22,937 nt of DNA from assembly GCA_964369805.1 (NCBI GenBank), contig CAYJFM010000035.1, positions 1 to 22,937 of the forward strand, written 5' to 3'. Below, one piece after another: positions 6,359-13,484 of this stretch. Below the pieces are notes generated by a model. The model saw nothing but the letters and a program-made list of their open reading frames with translations. It did no database searches and had not been told where the DNA came from. Numbering within the stretch: the stretch's first letter is position 1; each line of letters starts with the position of its first letter. The position numbers and the translations under genes are program-made. This DNA comes from CAYJHC01 sp964369805. Its GTDB lineage: Bacteria; Bacillota; Clostridia; Peptostreptococcales; Anaerovoracaceae.

Positions 6359-6434
6359 TTCCATCTCCTTATTACGCACACCCTATTTTTCTGCCGAGTT
6401 CAATACTTTTTTAGTTTATTTTATTCTACCATAT

Positions 6435-6462
6435 AAAAAAGCAGAATTGCATTTGCAATTCC
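6435..6462 (-). terminator. Terminator of the homoserine dehydrogenase gene
   Basis: On the minus strand GAATTGCA and TGCAATTC form an eight-base stem with a two-base loop, followed by TGC and TTTTTT. It lies about 50 bases past the hom stop codon and separates it from lysO. Confidence 0.7.
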
Positions 6463-6514
6463 ACTTTCCTAAAATCTTTTTTCATTATTTTTCTTGAAAA
6501 TATTTTTACTGTTT

Positions 6515-7546
6515 TTATTTTTCTTTAACTACTCTTAAGATGTCACTTAGTAATCCATAAGCTGTTTGCTCTATCTCTGGATCTGTTTCAATGATAGAAA
6601 TAGTTCCCATTAAATCTGTTTTTATCGTAACTATAGATGATGTACCATCAACGTTTGCGAGAATGTGACTTTTGGGGATTTCTGTAGGCTCGACTTTTCC
6701 AATCACGTTCCCATCTTCAATTGTCCCTTTACAAATCAACTTTATTTTATTTCCGCGGCTATCAGCATCACTTATGTCTTTTTCCGTTATGTCCTCAATT
6801 CCTTTGCGTATAATGTTTGAAGGGTTTATATTAGCATCCATTAATACATTTAAAAGCGCTGCTGTTTTAGCTGCTGCATCAAAGCCCTCTATGTCCATGG
6901 CAGGATCAGCTTCAATAAAACCTCTTGCTTTACCTTCTTTCATAATTTCAGCATAAGGTCGTCTTGCTGCAAGCTCTTCCAAAATAAAATTTGTTGTACT
7001 ATTTAAAATCCCACTAACCTCTAACACTTTACAGAGTCTTAAGTTATTGTCTACTAGATTAAATATGGGAGTCCCATCCATAACAGCGGTTTCAAAGTAA
7101 AATTTACATTTCTTGCTTTCTGCTAGTTCTTTTAATTCTTTGTACGCCCAAGCTACTGGGCCTTTGTTAGCAGTTACTACGTCTTTTCCCCTATTTAAAG
7201 CTAGCTTAATGTGATCAATAGCTGGCATTCCAGAGTGTATTTCTAACGGCGTTATTTCAATTAATATGTCATACTCCACCTGTTTTGCCACTTCAAAAGA
7301 ATTCATATCGCTATAGTCTTCTCTGCTTTCAGGGAATTCCCCCAAAGCCTCAAGTTGAGTACATGCTTCAATTAAATCTATTCCTTCTTCGCAAACAAGA
7401 TTGCCCCTACTCCCAGTGGTTATAGCCACAGTTTTTAGAGTGATTCCATACTCTCCAAGCATTCTTTTCTTGCTTTTTTCTATCATTTTGCTAAGTGCTT
7501 TTCCAGAGTTTCCAAATCCCAAAAATGCTATTTTGATTTCTTTCAT
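6515..7546 (-). CDS. hom: Homoserine dehydrogenase, short form without ACT domain
   Basis: This is a 343-residue NAD(P)-dependent oxidoreductase. The Rossmann nucleotide site reads GFGNSG at residues 10-15. The central part has DVVTANKGPVA near residue 125, where the lysine is catalytic in the family. NSTTNFILEEL and the substrate-binding block ADPAMDIEGFDAAAKTAAL follow, near residues 180-230. It interconverts aspartate semialdehyde and homoserine on the threonine/methionine branch. The C-terminal ACT regulatory domain of long forms is absent, so threonine feedback through ACT is not expected. The start ATG has a modest GAGG about eight bases upstream. It appears monocistronic, flanked by hairpins on both sides. 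Its position next to lysO fits aspartate-family metabolism, though no shared promoter is seen. Confidence 0.88.
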   Translation of the reverse strand: MKEIKIAFLGFGNSGKALSKMIEKSKKRMLGEYGITLKTVAITTGSRGNLVCEEGIDLIEACTQLEALGEFPESREDYSDMNSFEVAKQVEYDILIEITPLEIHSGMPAIDHIKLALNRGKDVVTANKGPVAWAYKELKELAESKKCKFYFETAVMDGTPIFNLVDNNLRLCKVLEVSGILNSTTNFILEELAARRPYAEIMKEGKARGFIEADPAMDIEGFDAAAKTAALLNVLMDANINPSNIIRKGIEDITEKDISDADSRGNKIKLICKGTIEDGNVIGKVEPTEIPKSHILANVDGTSSIVTIKTDLMGTISIIETDPEIEQTAYGLLSDILRVVKEK

Positions 7547-7668
7547 TTTAATACCTCAATTATTTATGCTAATATTGTGATTCCTTTTTTATATAATTTA
7601 CCTACATGTGTCCTTAATATTTGTAATTTTCTATATTATCCTAGAGGATTCGTTACATTATACCATAT

Positions 7669-7712
7669 AAAATTAATTAGAAATTTACTTTAGCAAATTT
7701 CTAATTAATTTT
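7669..7712. terminator. Long AT-rich stem-loop between hom and the deletion scar
   Basis: AAAATTAATTAGAAATTT and its exact complement form an 18-base stem around the loop ACTTTAGC. Either strand ends in a short T-run. It probably terminates transcription arriving from the amidohydrolase remnant. A TATAAT lies just beyond it for leftward transcription of hom, without a clear -35 box. Confidence 0.55.
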
Positions 7713-7738
7713 GCACCTGTGATTAATTCTCAAATTTT

Positions 7739-7873
7739 CTAAATTTCTTCTTGTTTCCGATCTGATGCAGCAGCTGCCTCCATTTCTTCTGGGGTTTCAT
7801 GCCATACGGCAATTCCAGTTATTGCGTATATAATAGCAACTATTGGCACCAACCATAAGAAACCTTTTCTCCT
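7739..7873 (-). pseudogene. Tail of a membrane protein, 5' part deleted
   Basis: In a frame offset from the amidohydrolase, the minus strand encodes a 44-residue tail. Basic RRKG is followed by a hydrophobic helix with the core VPIVAIIYAITGIAVW, then an acidic, alanine-rich end (HETPEEMEAAAASDRKQEEI), then TAG. The composition is typical of the last transmembrane helix and cytoplasmic tail of a transporter, or of a small transporter-associated protein. No ATG precedes it; only weak TTG or GTG codons within the helix are available. It abuts residue 122 of the amidohydrolase. I infer that a deletion removed the 3' part of one gene and the 5' part of the next. Confidence 0.5.
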
Positions 7874-8225
7874 CCAAATTATATTGATTCCATCCTCTAC
7901 CTAGTATCCATGTGCCTTCTGGTGGTTTCTCCCTACTGATATATTCCTTAGATTTTTCAATTATTTCGTTTATTGTTGTGCATTTAGTTAGATCTACATA
8001 ATTTAGTCCAAGGCCGCCCTTTAGTAAGTGTACATGAGAATCAATAATCCCTGGAGTAATAAACTTCCCTTCCCTATTTACAAGCTCTGTTTCTTTAGAT
8101 GCTAGTTCTAAAATCTCCTCTCCACCAATTTTTTCAATCTTTCCATCTTTAATTGCTATCACTGATGCTACAGGCCTTCCTTCATCCATAGTGCAAACTT
8201 TCCCATTGTATATTATTCTATCCAT
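7797..8225 (-). pseudogene. Truncated YtcJ-type amidohydrolase
   Basis: Residues 1-122 match the start of YtcJ-like metal-dependent amidohydrolases: a beta-sandwich N-terminus (IYNGKVCTMDEGRPVASVIAI), the metal-ligand motif ITPGIIDSHVHL near residues 56-67, and ILGRGWNQYNLEEKRF at 107-122. Family members run to about 530-550 residues. Here the frame leaves family sequence after KRF and ends 20 residues later in unrelated codons. The other metal ligands and catalytic residues are missing, so it cannot be a working hydrolase. It still has a good promoter and a G-rich ribosome site (about nine G). The decay therefore seems recent. The sequence just downstream belongs to another gene's tail. Confidence 0.85.
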
Positions 8226-8265
8226 CTTGCCCCCCCCCTTCTCTTAATATTTCTTAATTGCATAT

Positions 8266-8294
8266 ACTATATAACTTGCTTGGATGTCTTACAA
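8266..8294 (-). promoter_or_regulatory. Promoter of the truncated amidohydrolase
   Basis: On the minus strand TTGTAA (8289-8294) and TATAGT (8266-8271) are exactly 17 bases apart, 41 bases upstream of the start codon. Confidence 0.6.
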
Positions 8295-8337
8295 GTGTAT
8301 AAAGCACTAATATAATCCTATTTTCGTTGTTTTTTCT

Positions 8338-8367
8338 ACAAAAAAACAAGCATATCTCTATGCTTGT
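8338..8367 (-). terminator. Terminator of the PucR-type regulator gene
   Basis: On the minus strand ACAAGCATA and TATGCTTGT form a nine-base stem with loop GAGA and lead into a run of T. It begins six bases after the stop codon. Confidence 0.88.
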
Positions 8368-8372
8368 ATTTT

Positions 8373-9452
8373 CTAAATCCACTCTTTTTCCACTTCTTGA
8401 AGAATTTGATGAGTTCTTACATAAAAGTACATTTGTATATAACTATCAACATCTTCCTCAATTTCAAGTACACACTTTATTTTAGTAATTCTATACCTAA
8501 TAGTATTGGTATGCTGGTGCATAAGTTTAGCAGTAAGGCCTGTATCACCTCCTGCCTTAATGTAAGTAATCAATGTTTCTTCTAGGTTAGATCCATGATT
8601 TAAGTCGTAGCTAACTATTTTTTTATTGAAATTGTTATAAAACTCTCTAAGTTCAGTATTTTTATTTAGAGCTACTAGCACTCTGTCTAGCTTAAAATCA
8701 CTGTATGAAAGCTCTTTATCATTATCGATTACAGCTATAATCATGCTGTTTCTTGCTTCAACTAATGCAGCTTTTAAGTCAGAAACTTCTTCTTTATATG
8801 TACTAAAGCCAGCATTGCATTCTCGTATATTAAAAGCACCTTTTTCTCCAGTAATCCAAATGCTGCACAACGCACATTCTATAACTATGCCTGGAAGCTC
8901 ATGAAGTGTTTCTTTATTTTTATGCCCTTCTTTGAATTTTATGAAGGCGCAGTAGTAATTCCTGTTAATATAAAGGCTAAGTTCTGTGCATATTTCTTCT
9001 TCTTTTTCTTTGTTTTTCGTTTCTAGTAGTTCTTTGATTTTTTTTCGTAGAAAATCATTTCTATCAAAATGATTCAATGCGTATTTTATATCAAAAAGAA
9101 TATCATCCATAAAGGTATCTTTATAGAAAAAAACAGGAACCTTTTTCGCATTTGCGTATTCAAGGATTTCTTCCGGTAGAGTAGTAAAATAAACTTCTTT
9201 TATTGCTATAGCCGAAACTTGTACGTCAATCAAAGCTATCAATATCTCTTTTAATTGTTTTTCATCATTTTTTACATTAGATAATGTAGTTGTAACAAAC
9301 TCTCCCTTAGCAAAAGTTTTTTTAATTTCCTCTGGATTTTCCCATTCGTATATTCCAATTCCTACAACCCTATTAGCAAGCCCCTCCTTGTTGGTTACAA
9401 GTCTTAAAGTTTTAAGTGATTTTTGTGTTAGTAATTCAATTACGGTTAGCAT
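8373..9452 (-). CDS. PucR family transcriptional regulator
   Basis: This is a 359-residue protein. Residues about 1-125 form the PucR N-terminal (purine catabolism regulator-like) domain, with the typical opening MLTVIELL and the GIYEWENPEEI region. A linker with a lysine- and glutamate-rich coiled stretch near 135-155 follows. The C-terminal PucR helix-turn-helix reads TLITYIKAGGDTGLTAKLMH and NTIRYRITKIKCVL near residues 295-335. The family activates or represses nitrogen-compound catabolism genes in response to small ligands. AAGGAG lies ten bases before the ATG. The broken amidohydrolase and transporter tail just downstream are plausible former targets. The ligand is unknown. Confidence 0.88.
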   Translation of the reverse strand: MLTVIELLTQKSLKTLRLVTNKEGLANRVVGIGIYEWENPEEIKKTFAKGEFVTTTLSNVKNDEKQLKEILIALIDVQVSAIAIKEVYFTTLPEEILEYANAKKVPVFFYKDTFMDDILFDIKYALNHFDRNDFLRKKIKELLETKNKEKEEEICTELSLYINRNYYCAFIKFKEGHKNKETLHELPGIVIECALCSIWITGEKGAFNIRECNAGFSTYKEEVSDLKAALVEARNSMIIAVIDNDKELSYSDFKLDRVLVALNKNTELREFYNNFNKKIVSYDLNHGSNLEETLITYIKAGGDTGLTAKLMHQHTNTIRYRITKIKCVLEIEEDVDSYIQMYFYVRTHQILQEVEKEWI

Positions 9453-9517
9453 ATATTAAAGCTCCTTCTTTGTTAAATTAATCATTATTTTGAGATGATT
9501 TTCTACTATGTGCGCGA

Positions 9518-12283
9518 CTATGAAGAGATAATCTCTATTCTGCTCCCGCCCGACTTTTCTTTTGTAACTATTATTTGCTTATCAATTTTTTCTTTAAGTT
9601 CTGCGACATGAGATATTATCCCTACTAACTTATCATTACTCCCCAGCTCTATTAGAGTTCTTATTGCTTGCCCTAAAGATTCCTCATCTAAAGATCCAAA
9701 TCCTTCATCCACAAACATTGTGTCTAGCTGTATTCCTCCAGCAGACGCCTGTACCTCTTCTGAAAGTCCTAGTGCCAAAGAAAGTGATGCTTTGAACGCT
9801 TCTCCTCCTGAAAGAGTTTTTACACTTCTTTCACTACCGTTATAATGATCTATTACATCCAGTTCAAGCCCAGTTTGGCTTTTATTGTTGCCAGCATCTT
9901 TCTTCCTTTTCAGCTCGTACTGTCCTCCAGTCATTAACATAAATCTGGTATTTGCTCTCCCTAGTATTTTATCAAAATATGTCATTTGAATATAGGTTTC
10001 TAGCTTTATTTTTTCTTTACCTGGTATTTCTCCGTTTGCTGTGTCCGATAGACTTCTAAAAATTTGTAGCCTTTTTTCTTCTGCAATTATTCTTTTACTC
10101 CTATCTTTTATGTTTATTAAAATCCCTTTATTGATTTCCACTCTAACTCTAACTTGATTAATATTTTCTTTGATTTCCTTCAAGCTTACTTCTATTTCAT
10201 TTTTTTCACAAACTAGCTCCTTTTTAGGGATTTCTTCTGTATTAGATAACTGCCTATTTAAGCTTAAAATCTCGCCTTTTACTCCTTCTATTGCATTTTT
10301 TTCTAATGTTAGGTTGCGTTCTGCCTCTATAATGGATTCTTTAATTTCAGATATTATTTTTTCTCTAAACGCAATCTCTTCTTCTGCCTTTACTATTGTT
10401 TCATAGGTTAACTCTTTTTTTAATCTTTCAATGTGGTTTCTTTTTTCCTTTGCATCACCAGCTAGCATGGACTCTTTTTTTATTTTTACCTCTAATTCCT
10501 TTTTCAGGTCGGAAATTGATTTTTCTATAGTGGGCAGCTCTACCTTCACCTCGTCAAACCTTTTCACCTCTTTTTCAAAATTGCTTATTAGCTTTTCAAT
10601 ATCCATCTTATCTTGATTTGCTTCCAAATTGAATTTTGCTAGATTTTCAGTGCATTCTTTATCAATAGTTTTTATATTGTAAGCAAATACTTTATTGTAA
10701 TTCATAATAAAATTTTCAATTTTTGTGTCAAGGTTACCCCTTAATTTGCCTGCCATTTCGCTGGTTCTTTCTACTTCCACGGTTTGCTCTTCTGATTTTT
10801 TCTTAGCTTTTTCAACTTGTTCTTTTGATGGTGCAGCAGAAGAGGGTTTTGTTGGCATAGGGTGTTCTATTGATCCGCATACTGGACACGGGCTTCCTTC
10901 TTTCAAATTTAAGGCTAATATTCCTGCTTGTTCATTAAGGTATCGTAGGCTCATGTTATCATATTCGGCTTTTAGCTTATGGGCAATCTCGCTGTTTTTT
11001 TTATATAGCTCTTTTGCTTTATCTAAATCTTTTTTTTCAGCCCCCATCATATTATAAACATTTTGCAAATGGAGTATTTCTAGCACCCTTTCTTCTATTT
11101 TTGCATGTTTAGTCATAGCTAAATTAAGTTCTATTCTTGAATTTTGAAACTTATCAATTTCTTCTCTACAAACTTTTTCTTGTTGCTCTAACTCATTCAG
11201 AATTCTCTTTTCCTCTTCAATCCTTTTATCTAAAGCCTCTTTATTGGTTAAAATAACTGAATACTCATCTTCTTCAGTTTTTAAGGCTGCATATTTGGTT
11301 AACTGGCTAGAAATCAGCACTATTTCTCTACTCAGGCTCTCTTTTTCTGGTTCTCTTTCTTTTTTCTTTTCTATGTCATTATTTAGCTTGCCTATATTCT
11401 CTTCTTTTTCTGCTAGTTGTTTTTTTGTATCTTCCAAAGAGGTTTTAAGCTTTTCAGCTTCTTCTGCCTTGCTAATTTCCTTCTTTAACCTGTCAAGCTT
11501 ATCTTCGTACCTAAAAGCCTTTGCTTCTAATGCCTCTTTAAAATCTTTATCCTCTGCTATTAGCGCTTCAACTTTATCAAGAACTTCTTCAATATGTAAT
11601 CCCTTAATTATAATCTCTTCTTGTTCATATTTCTCTGGCAGTGAAATATCATTCACATACTGATCTAAGCTATCTCTTATTAATTCACACTCCTTGTAGC
11701 TAGTTAGCGCCTTTGCCTTTACTTCTCTTTGAAGTCTCTCAAAATATTGAGTATGAAATATTTTTCTAAAGACTTCTTTTCTTTCCTCTGTTGTTGACAA
11801 TAAAAGTTTCAGAAATTCACCTTGAGCTATCATTGCAATCTGTGAAAATTGGTTTCTATCAATTCCAATAATCTGTTTTATTTCTTCTGTAACTTCACTT
11901 ACCTTTGTAATGACTCTATCATCAGGAAGGTAAAGTTCTGCTAAAGGCATCTGTGTAGTTGTGCCTTCCCCTTTGGTTTTTCTTCTTTCATATCTTGGAA
12001 TCCTTTTTACTCTATAGCTTTTGTTTTTATATTCAAATTCAAGCTCAACAAAGGTAACTGTGCTATCTTCAGCATACTTACTTCTAAACATGGATGCATC
12101 TCTGTTCTCTCCACTTGGTCCACCATAAAGTGCATATGTTATAGCATCAAAGATAGTTGTTTTCCCAGCGCCTGTGTCTCCTGTAATTAGATATAAACCA
12201 TTGCTCCCTAACTCATTTAGATTTATCTCTGTTAATTTTGCATAAGGGCCAAAGGCTGACATTACTAATTTAGTTGGTTTCAT
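9518..12283 (-). CDS. sbcC: Exonuclease SbcC, SMC-like ATPase subunit
   Basis: This is a 921-residue protein, near the usual 1000-1050 but on the short side. The Walker A is GDTGAGKTT at 35-43. Two long coiled coils, rich in glutamate and lysine, flank a zinc hook CPVC (Cys466, Cys469). The C-terminal ATPase half has LSGGEAFKASLSLALGLSE near residue 820 and the Walker B TMFVDEGFGSLDEESL near residue 855. SbcC works with SbcD as an ATP-dependent nuclease that cuts DNA hairpins and trims double-strand ends. The gene overlaps the end of sbcD by 14 bases, so translation is coupled. Nothing in sbcC itself looks broken. Confidence 0.95.
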   Translation of the reverse strand: MKPTKLVMSAFGPYAKLTEINLNELGSNGLYLITGDTGAGKTTIFDAITYALYGGPSGENRDASMFRSKYAEDSTVTFVELEFEYKNKSYRVKRIPRYERRKTKGEGTTTQMPLAELYLPDDRVITKVSEVTEEIKQIIGIDRNQFSQIAMIAQGEFLKLLLSTTEERKEVFRKIFHTQYFERLQREVKAKALTSYKECELIRDSLDQYVNDISLPEKYEQEEIIIKGLHIEEVLDKVEALIAEDKDFKEALEAKAFRYEDKLDRLKKEISKAEEAEKLKTSLEDTKKQLAEKEENIGKLNNDIEKKKEREPEKESLSREIVLISSQLTKYAALKTEEDEYSVILTNKEALDKRIEEEKRILNELEQQEKVCREEIDKFQNSRIELNLAMTKHAKIEERVLEILHLQNVYNMMGAEKKDLDKAKELYKKNSEIAHKLKAEYDNMSLRYLNEQAGILALNLKEGSPCPVCGSIEHPMPTKPSSAAPSKEQVEKAKKKSEEQTVEVERTSEMAGKLRGNLDTKIENFIMNYNKVFAYNIKTIDKECTENLAKFNLEANQDKMDIEKLISNFEKEVKRFDEVKVELPTIEKSISDLKKELEVKIKKESMLAGDAKEKRNHIERLKKELTYETIVKAEEEIAFREKIISEIKESIIEAERNLTLEKNAIEGVKGEILSLNRQLSNTEEIPKKELVCEKNEIEVSLKEIKENINQVRVRVEINKGILINIKDRSKRIIAEEKRLQIFRSLSDTANGEIPGKEKIKLETYIQMTYFDKILGRANTRFMLMTGGQYELKRKKDAGNNKSQTGLELDVIDHYNGSERSVKTLSGGEAFKASLSLALGLSEEVQASAGGIQLDTMFVDEGFGSLDEESLGQAIRTLIELGSNDKLVGIISHVAELKEKIDKQIIVTKEKSGGSRIEIISS

Positions 12284-12596
12284 TGCTTCCCTCCCAAATT
12301 TCTTCGATTAAATCTCTTATAACTTTTCCTTGTTCTGGACTTAATGGCTTATTATTTTGCATTTCATAAAAGCTTTCAAATAGCTCTAATGGTTTTTTTT
12401 CTTCTACTTCTCTTTCCCCATCAATAATAATGCCCTTTTGGGTTCTACTATTATCATAATCAAGTTTCATTAAATTAGGATAAATTACTCGCAATTTTGA
12501 TAAACAGTCAAATATGTCTTCTTCGTCAGTTAATGTTATATGCAAATAGTCATCTGTCCTAGTTCCTTCATAGTATTCTCTTTTTGTTATCTCCAT
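12270..12596 (-). CDS. sbcD: SbcD C-terminal domain, frameshifted from the N-terminal part
   Basis: This 108-residue segment is the C-terminal capping domain of SbcD: ITKREYYEGTRTDDYLHITL, then a small domain and acidic tail. Upstream of its ATG the same frame continues with DLREIRGGY, the exact family sequence that should follow the N-terminal part. The ATG at 12596 is therefore an internal methionine of a single original gene. The codons for IRGG happen to create AAGGGGAGG five bases before it, so independent translation is possible. Adding one base at about 12628 would rejoin both halves. If it is translated separately, the two pieces might assemble as a split SbcD. It overlaps sbcC by 14 bases. 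Confidence 0.85.
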   Translation of the reverse strand: MEITKREYYEGTRTDDYLHITLTDEEDIFDCLSKLRVIYPNLMKLDYDNSRTQKGIIIDGEREVEEKKPLELFESFYEMQNNKPLSPEQGKVIRDLIEEIWEGSNETN

Positions 12597-12616
12597 ATAG
12601 CCTCCCCTTATTTCTC

Positions 12617-13408
12617 TTAAATCCCGCTTGGTATTAGTGGTATAGTGGATATCTCAATATCATTTGCCTCTTCTATATTAATTATTGTTAGAGATTTTTT
12701 ATGCGTGCTTTCTGAAAAAGAGTATTTTAATGGAGTTCCAGAATAGCGTATAGTTTCTCTTCCAACTTTCTGAGGAGCATGTAGGTGCCCCAATGCTACA
12801 TAGTCAAATTTGTCAAATACTATAAGGTCTACATTATCCGCTCCCCCAACAGAAATTTCTTCTGATTCACTAGTTGTTCCTCCAGTCACAAATTGGTGGG
12901 TCACTAAAATGTTTATTTTGCTTTTATCTATATCAATAGTATTAATCACCGCACTCACTGCATCTGTATAGCTTTCTAAATTTAGCTCAGGAAAAAACCT
13001 TCTCACGTTTGCAGGTTTTATAAATGGAAGAAGGTGTACGTATACACGGTCTTCCAAGCAGTTGGATTTAATTTTCCCATCATAAACTGGAGAAACATGA
13101 ACCCCCGTTCTGTCTAAAAGTTTATTTGCAAAGGAAAGCCTTTCAGCTGAATCATGGTTACCACTTATCATATATAGTTTTATATTTTCTAAGGCTAGCT
13201 CCTCTACAAAACTATCAAATAGCCCTACCGCCTCAGCAGTTGGAACTGATTTATCATATACATCACCAGCAATAATTAAAGCCGAAGGCCTTTCTTCCCT
13301 AATAATTCTCAGGATTTCATTTAATATATATTTTTGATCTTCAATCATTGAAAACCCATTCACCCTTTTTCCAATATGAAGATCTGACGTATGAACAATT
13401 TTTATCAT
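12617..13408 (-). CDS. sbcD: SbcD nuclease domain, truncated by frameshift
   Basis: This 263-residue segment holds the whole calcineurin-like phosphoesterase domain of SbcD: TSDLHIGK at 8-15, AGDVYDKS near 47, GNHDSAERL near 103, THQF near 170 and GHLHAPQ near 207, which supply the metal ligands. Full-length SbcD is about 370-420 residues. The frame ends with IPLIPSGI and a stop, where the family has IPL-P-RDLREIRG. Restoring one A to CCAAGCGG (minus strand, about 12628) gives IPLIPKRDLREIRG and joins the frame at 12596. The start ATG has AAGGAG about eight bases upstream. The catalytic core is complete; the cap that contacts DNA and SbcC is on the other side of the shift. Confidence 0.9.
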   Translation of the reverse strand: MIKIVHTSDLHIGKRVNGFSMIEDQKYILNEILRIIREERPSALIIAGDVYDKSVPTAEAVGLFDSFVEELALENIKLYMISGNHDSAERLSFANKLLDRTGVHVSPVYDGKIKSNCLEDRVYVHLLPFIKPANVRRFFPELNLESYTDAVSAVINTIDIDKSKINILVTHQFVTGGTTSESEEISVGGADNVDLIVFDKFDYVALGHLHAPQKVGRETIRYSGTPLKYSFSESTHKKSLTIINIEEANDIEISTIPLIPSGI

Positions 13409-13425
13409 CCTTAACTCCTTTTGTT

Positions 13426-13466
13426 AAAAATAAGCCCCCAAAGCTTTCATCTAGCCTTGGGGGGGT
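13426..13466 (-). terminator. Terminator of the sensor/EAL gene
   Basis: On the minus strand CCCCCAAGGC and GCTTTGGGGG form a ten-base stem with one G-U pair, followed by TTATTTTT. It lies between the EAL gene and sbcD. Confidence 0.85.
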
Positions 13467-13484
13467 GCGCTATGCTATACTTAA

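Noticed and set aside
5467..6379. Frameshift explanation for the two lysO pieces
   Set aside because: Each piece has its own ribosome site and start, the overlap is a tidy eight bases, and split versions are known in Firmicutes. This contrasts with sbcD, where family sequence runs across the break.
6365..6514. Lysine riboswitch upstream of lysO
   Set aside because: The region is too short and lacks the conserved multi-helix core; it holds only the hom terminator and AT-rich sequence.
7797..7859. The last 20 codons of the amidohydrolase frame as a genuine C-terminus
   Set aside because: They are out-of-frame translation of the membrane protein tail, which has far better composition in its own frame.
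9453..9530. AGAGATTATCTCT and AATCAT/ATGATT as a terminator after sbcC
   Set aside because: The first lies within the last sbcC codons and the second has a weak six-base stem with no good T-run; sbcC and pucR may be cotranscribed.
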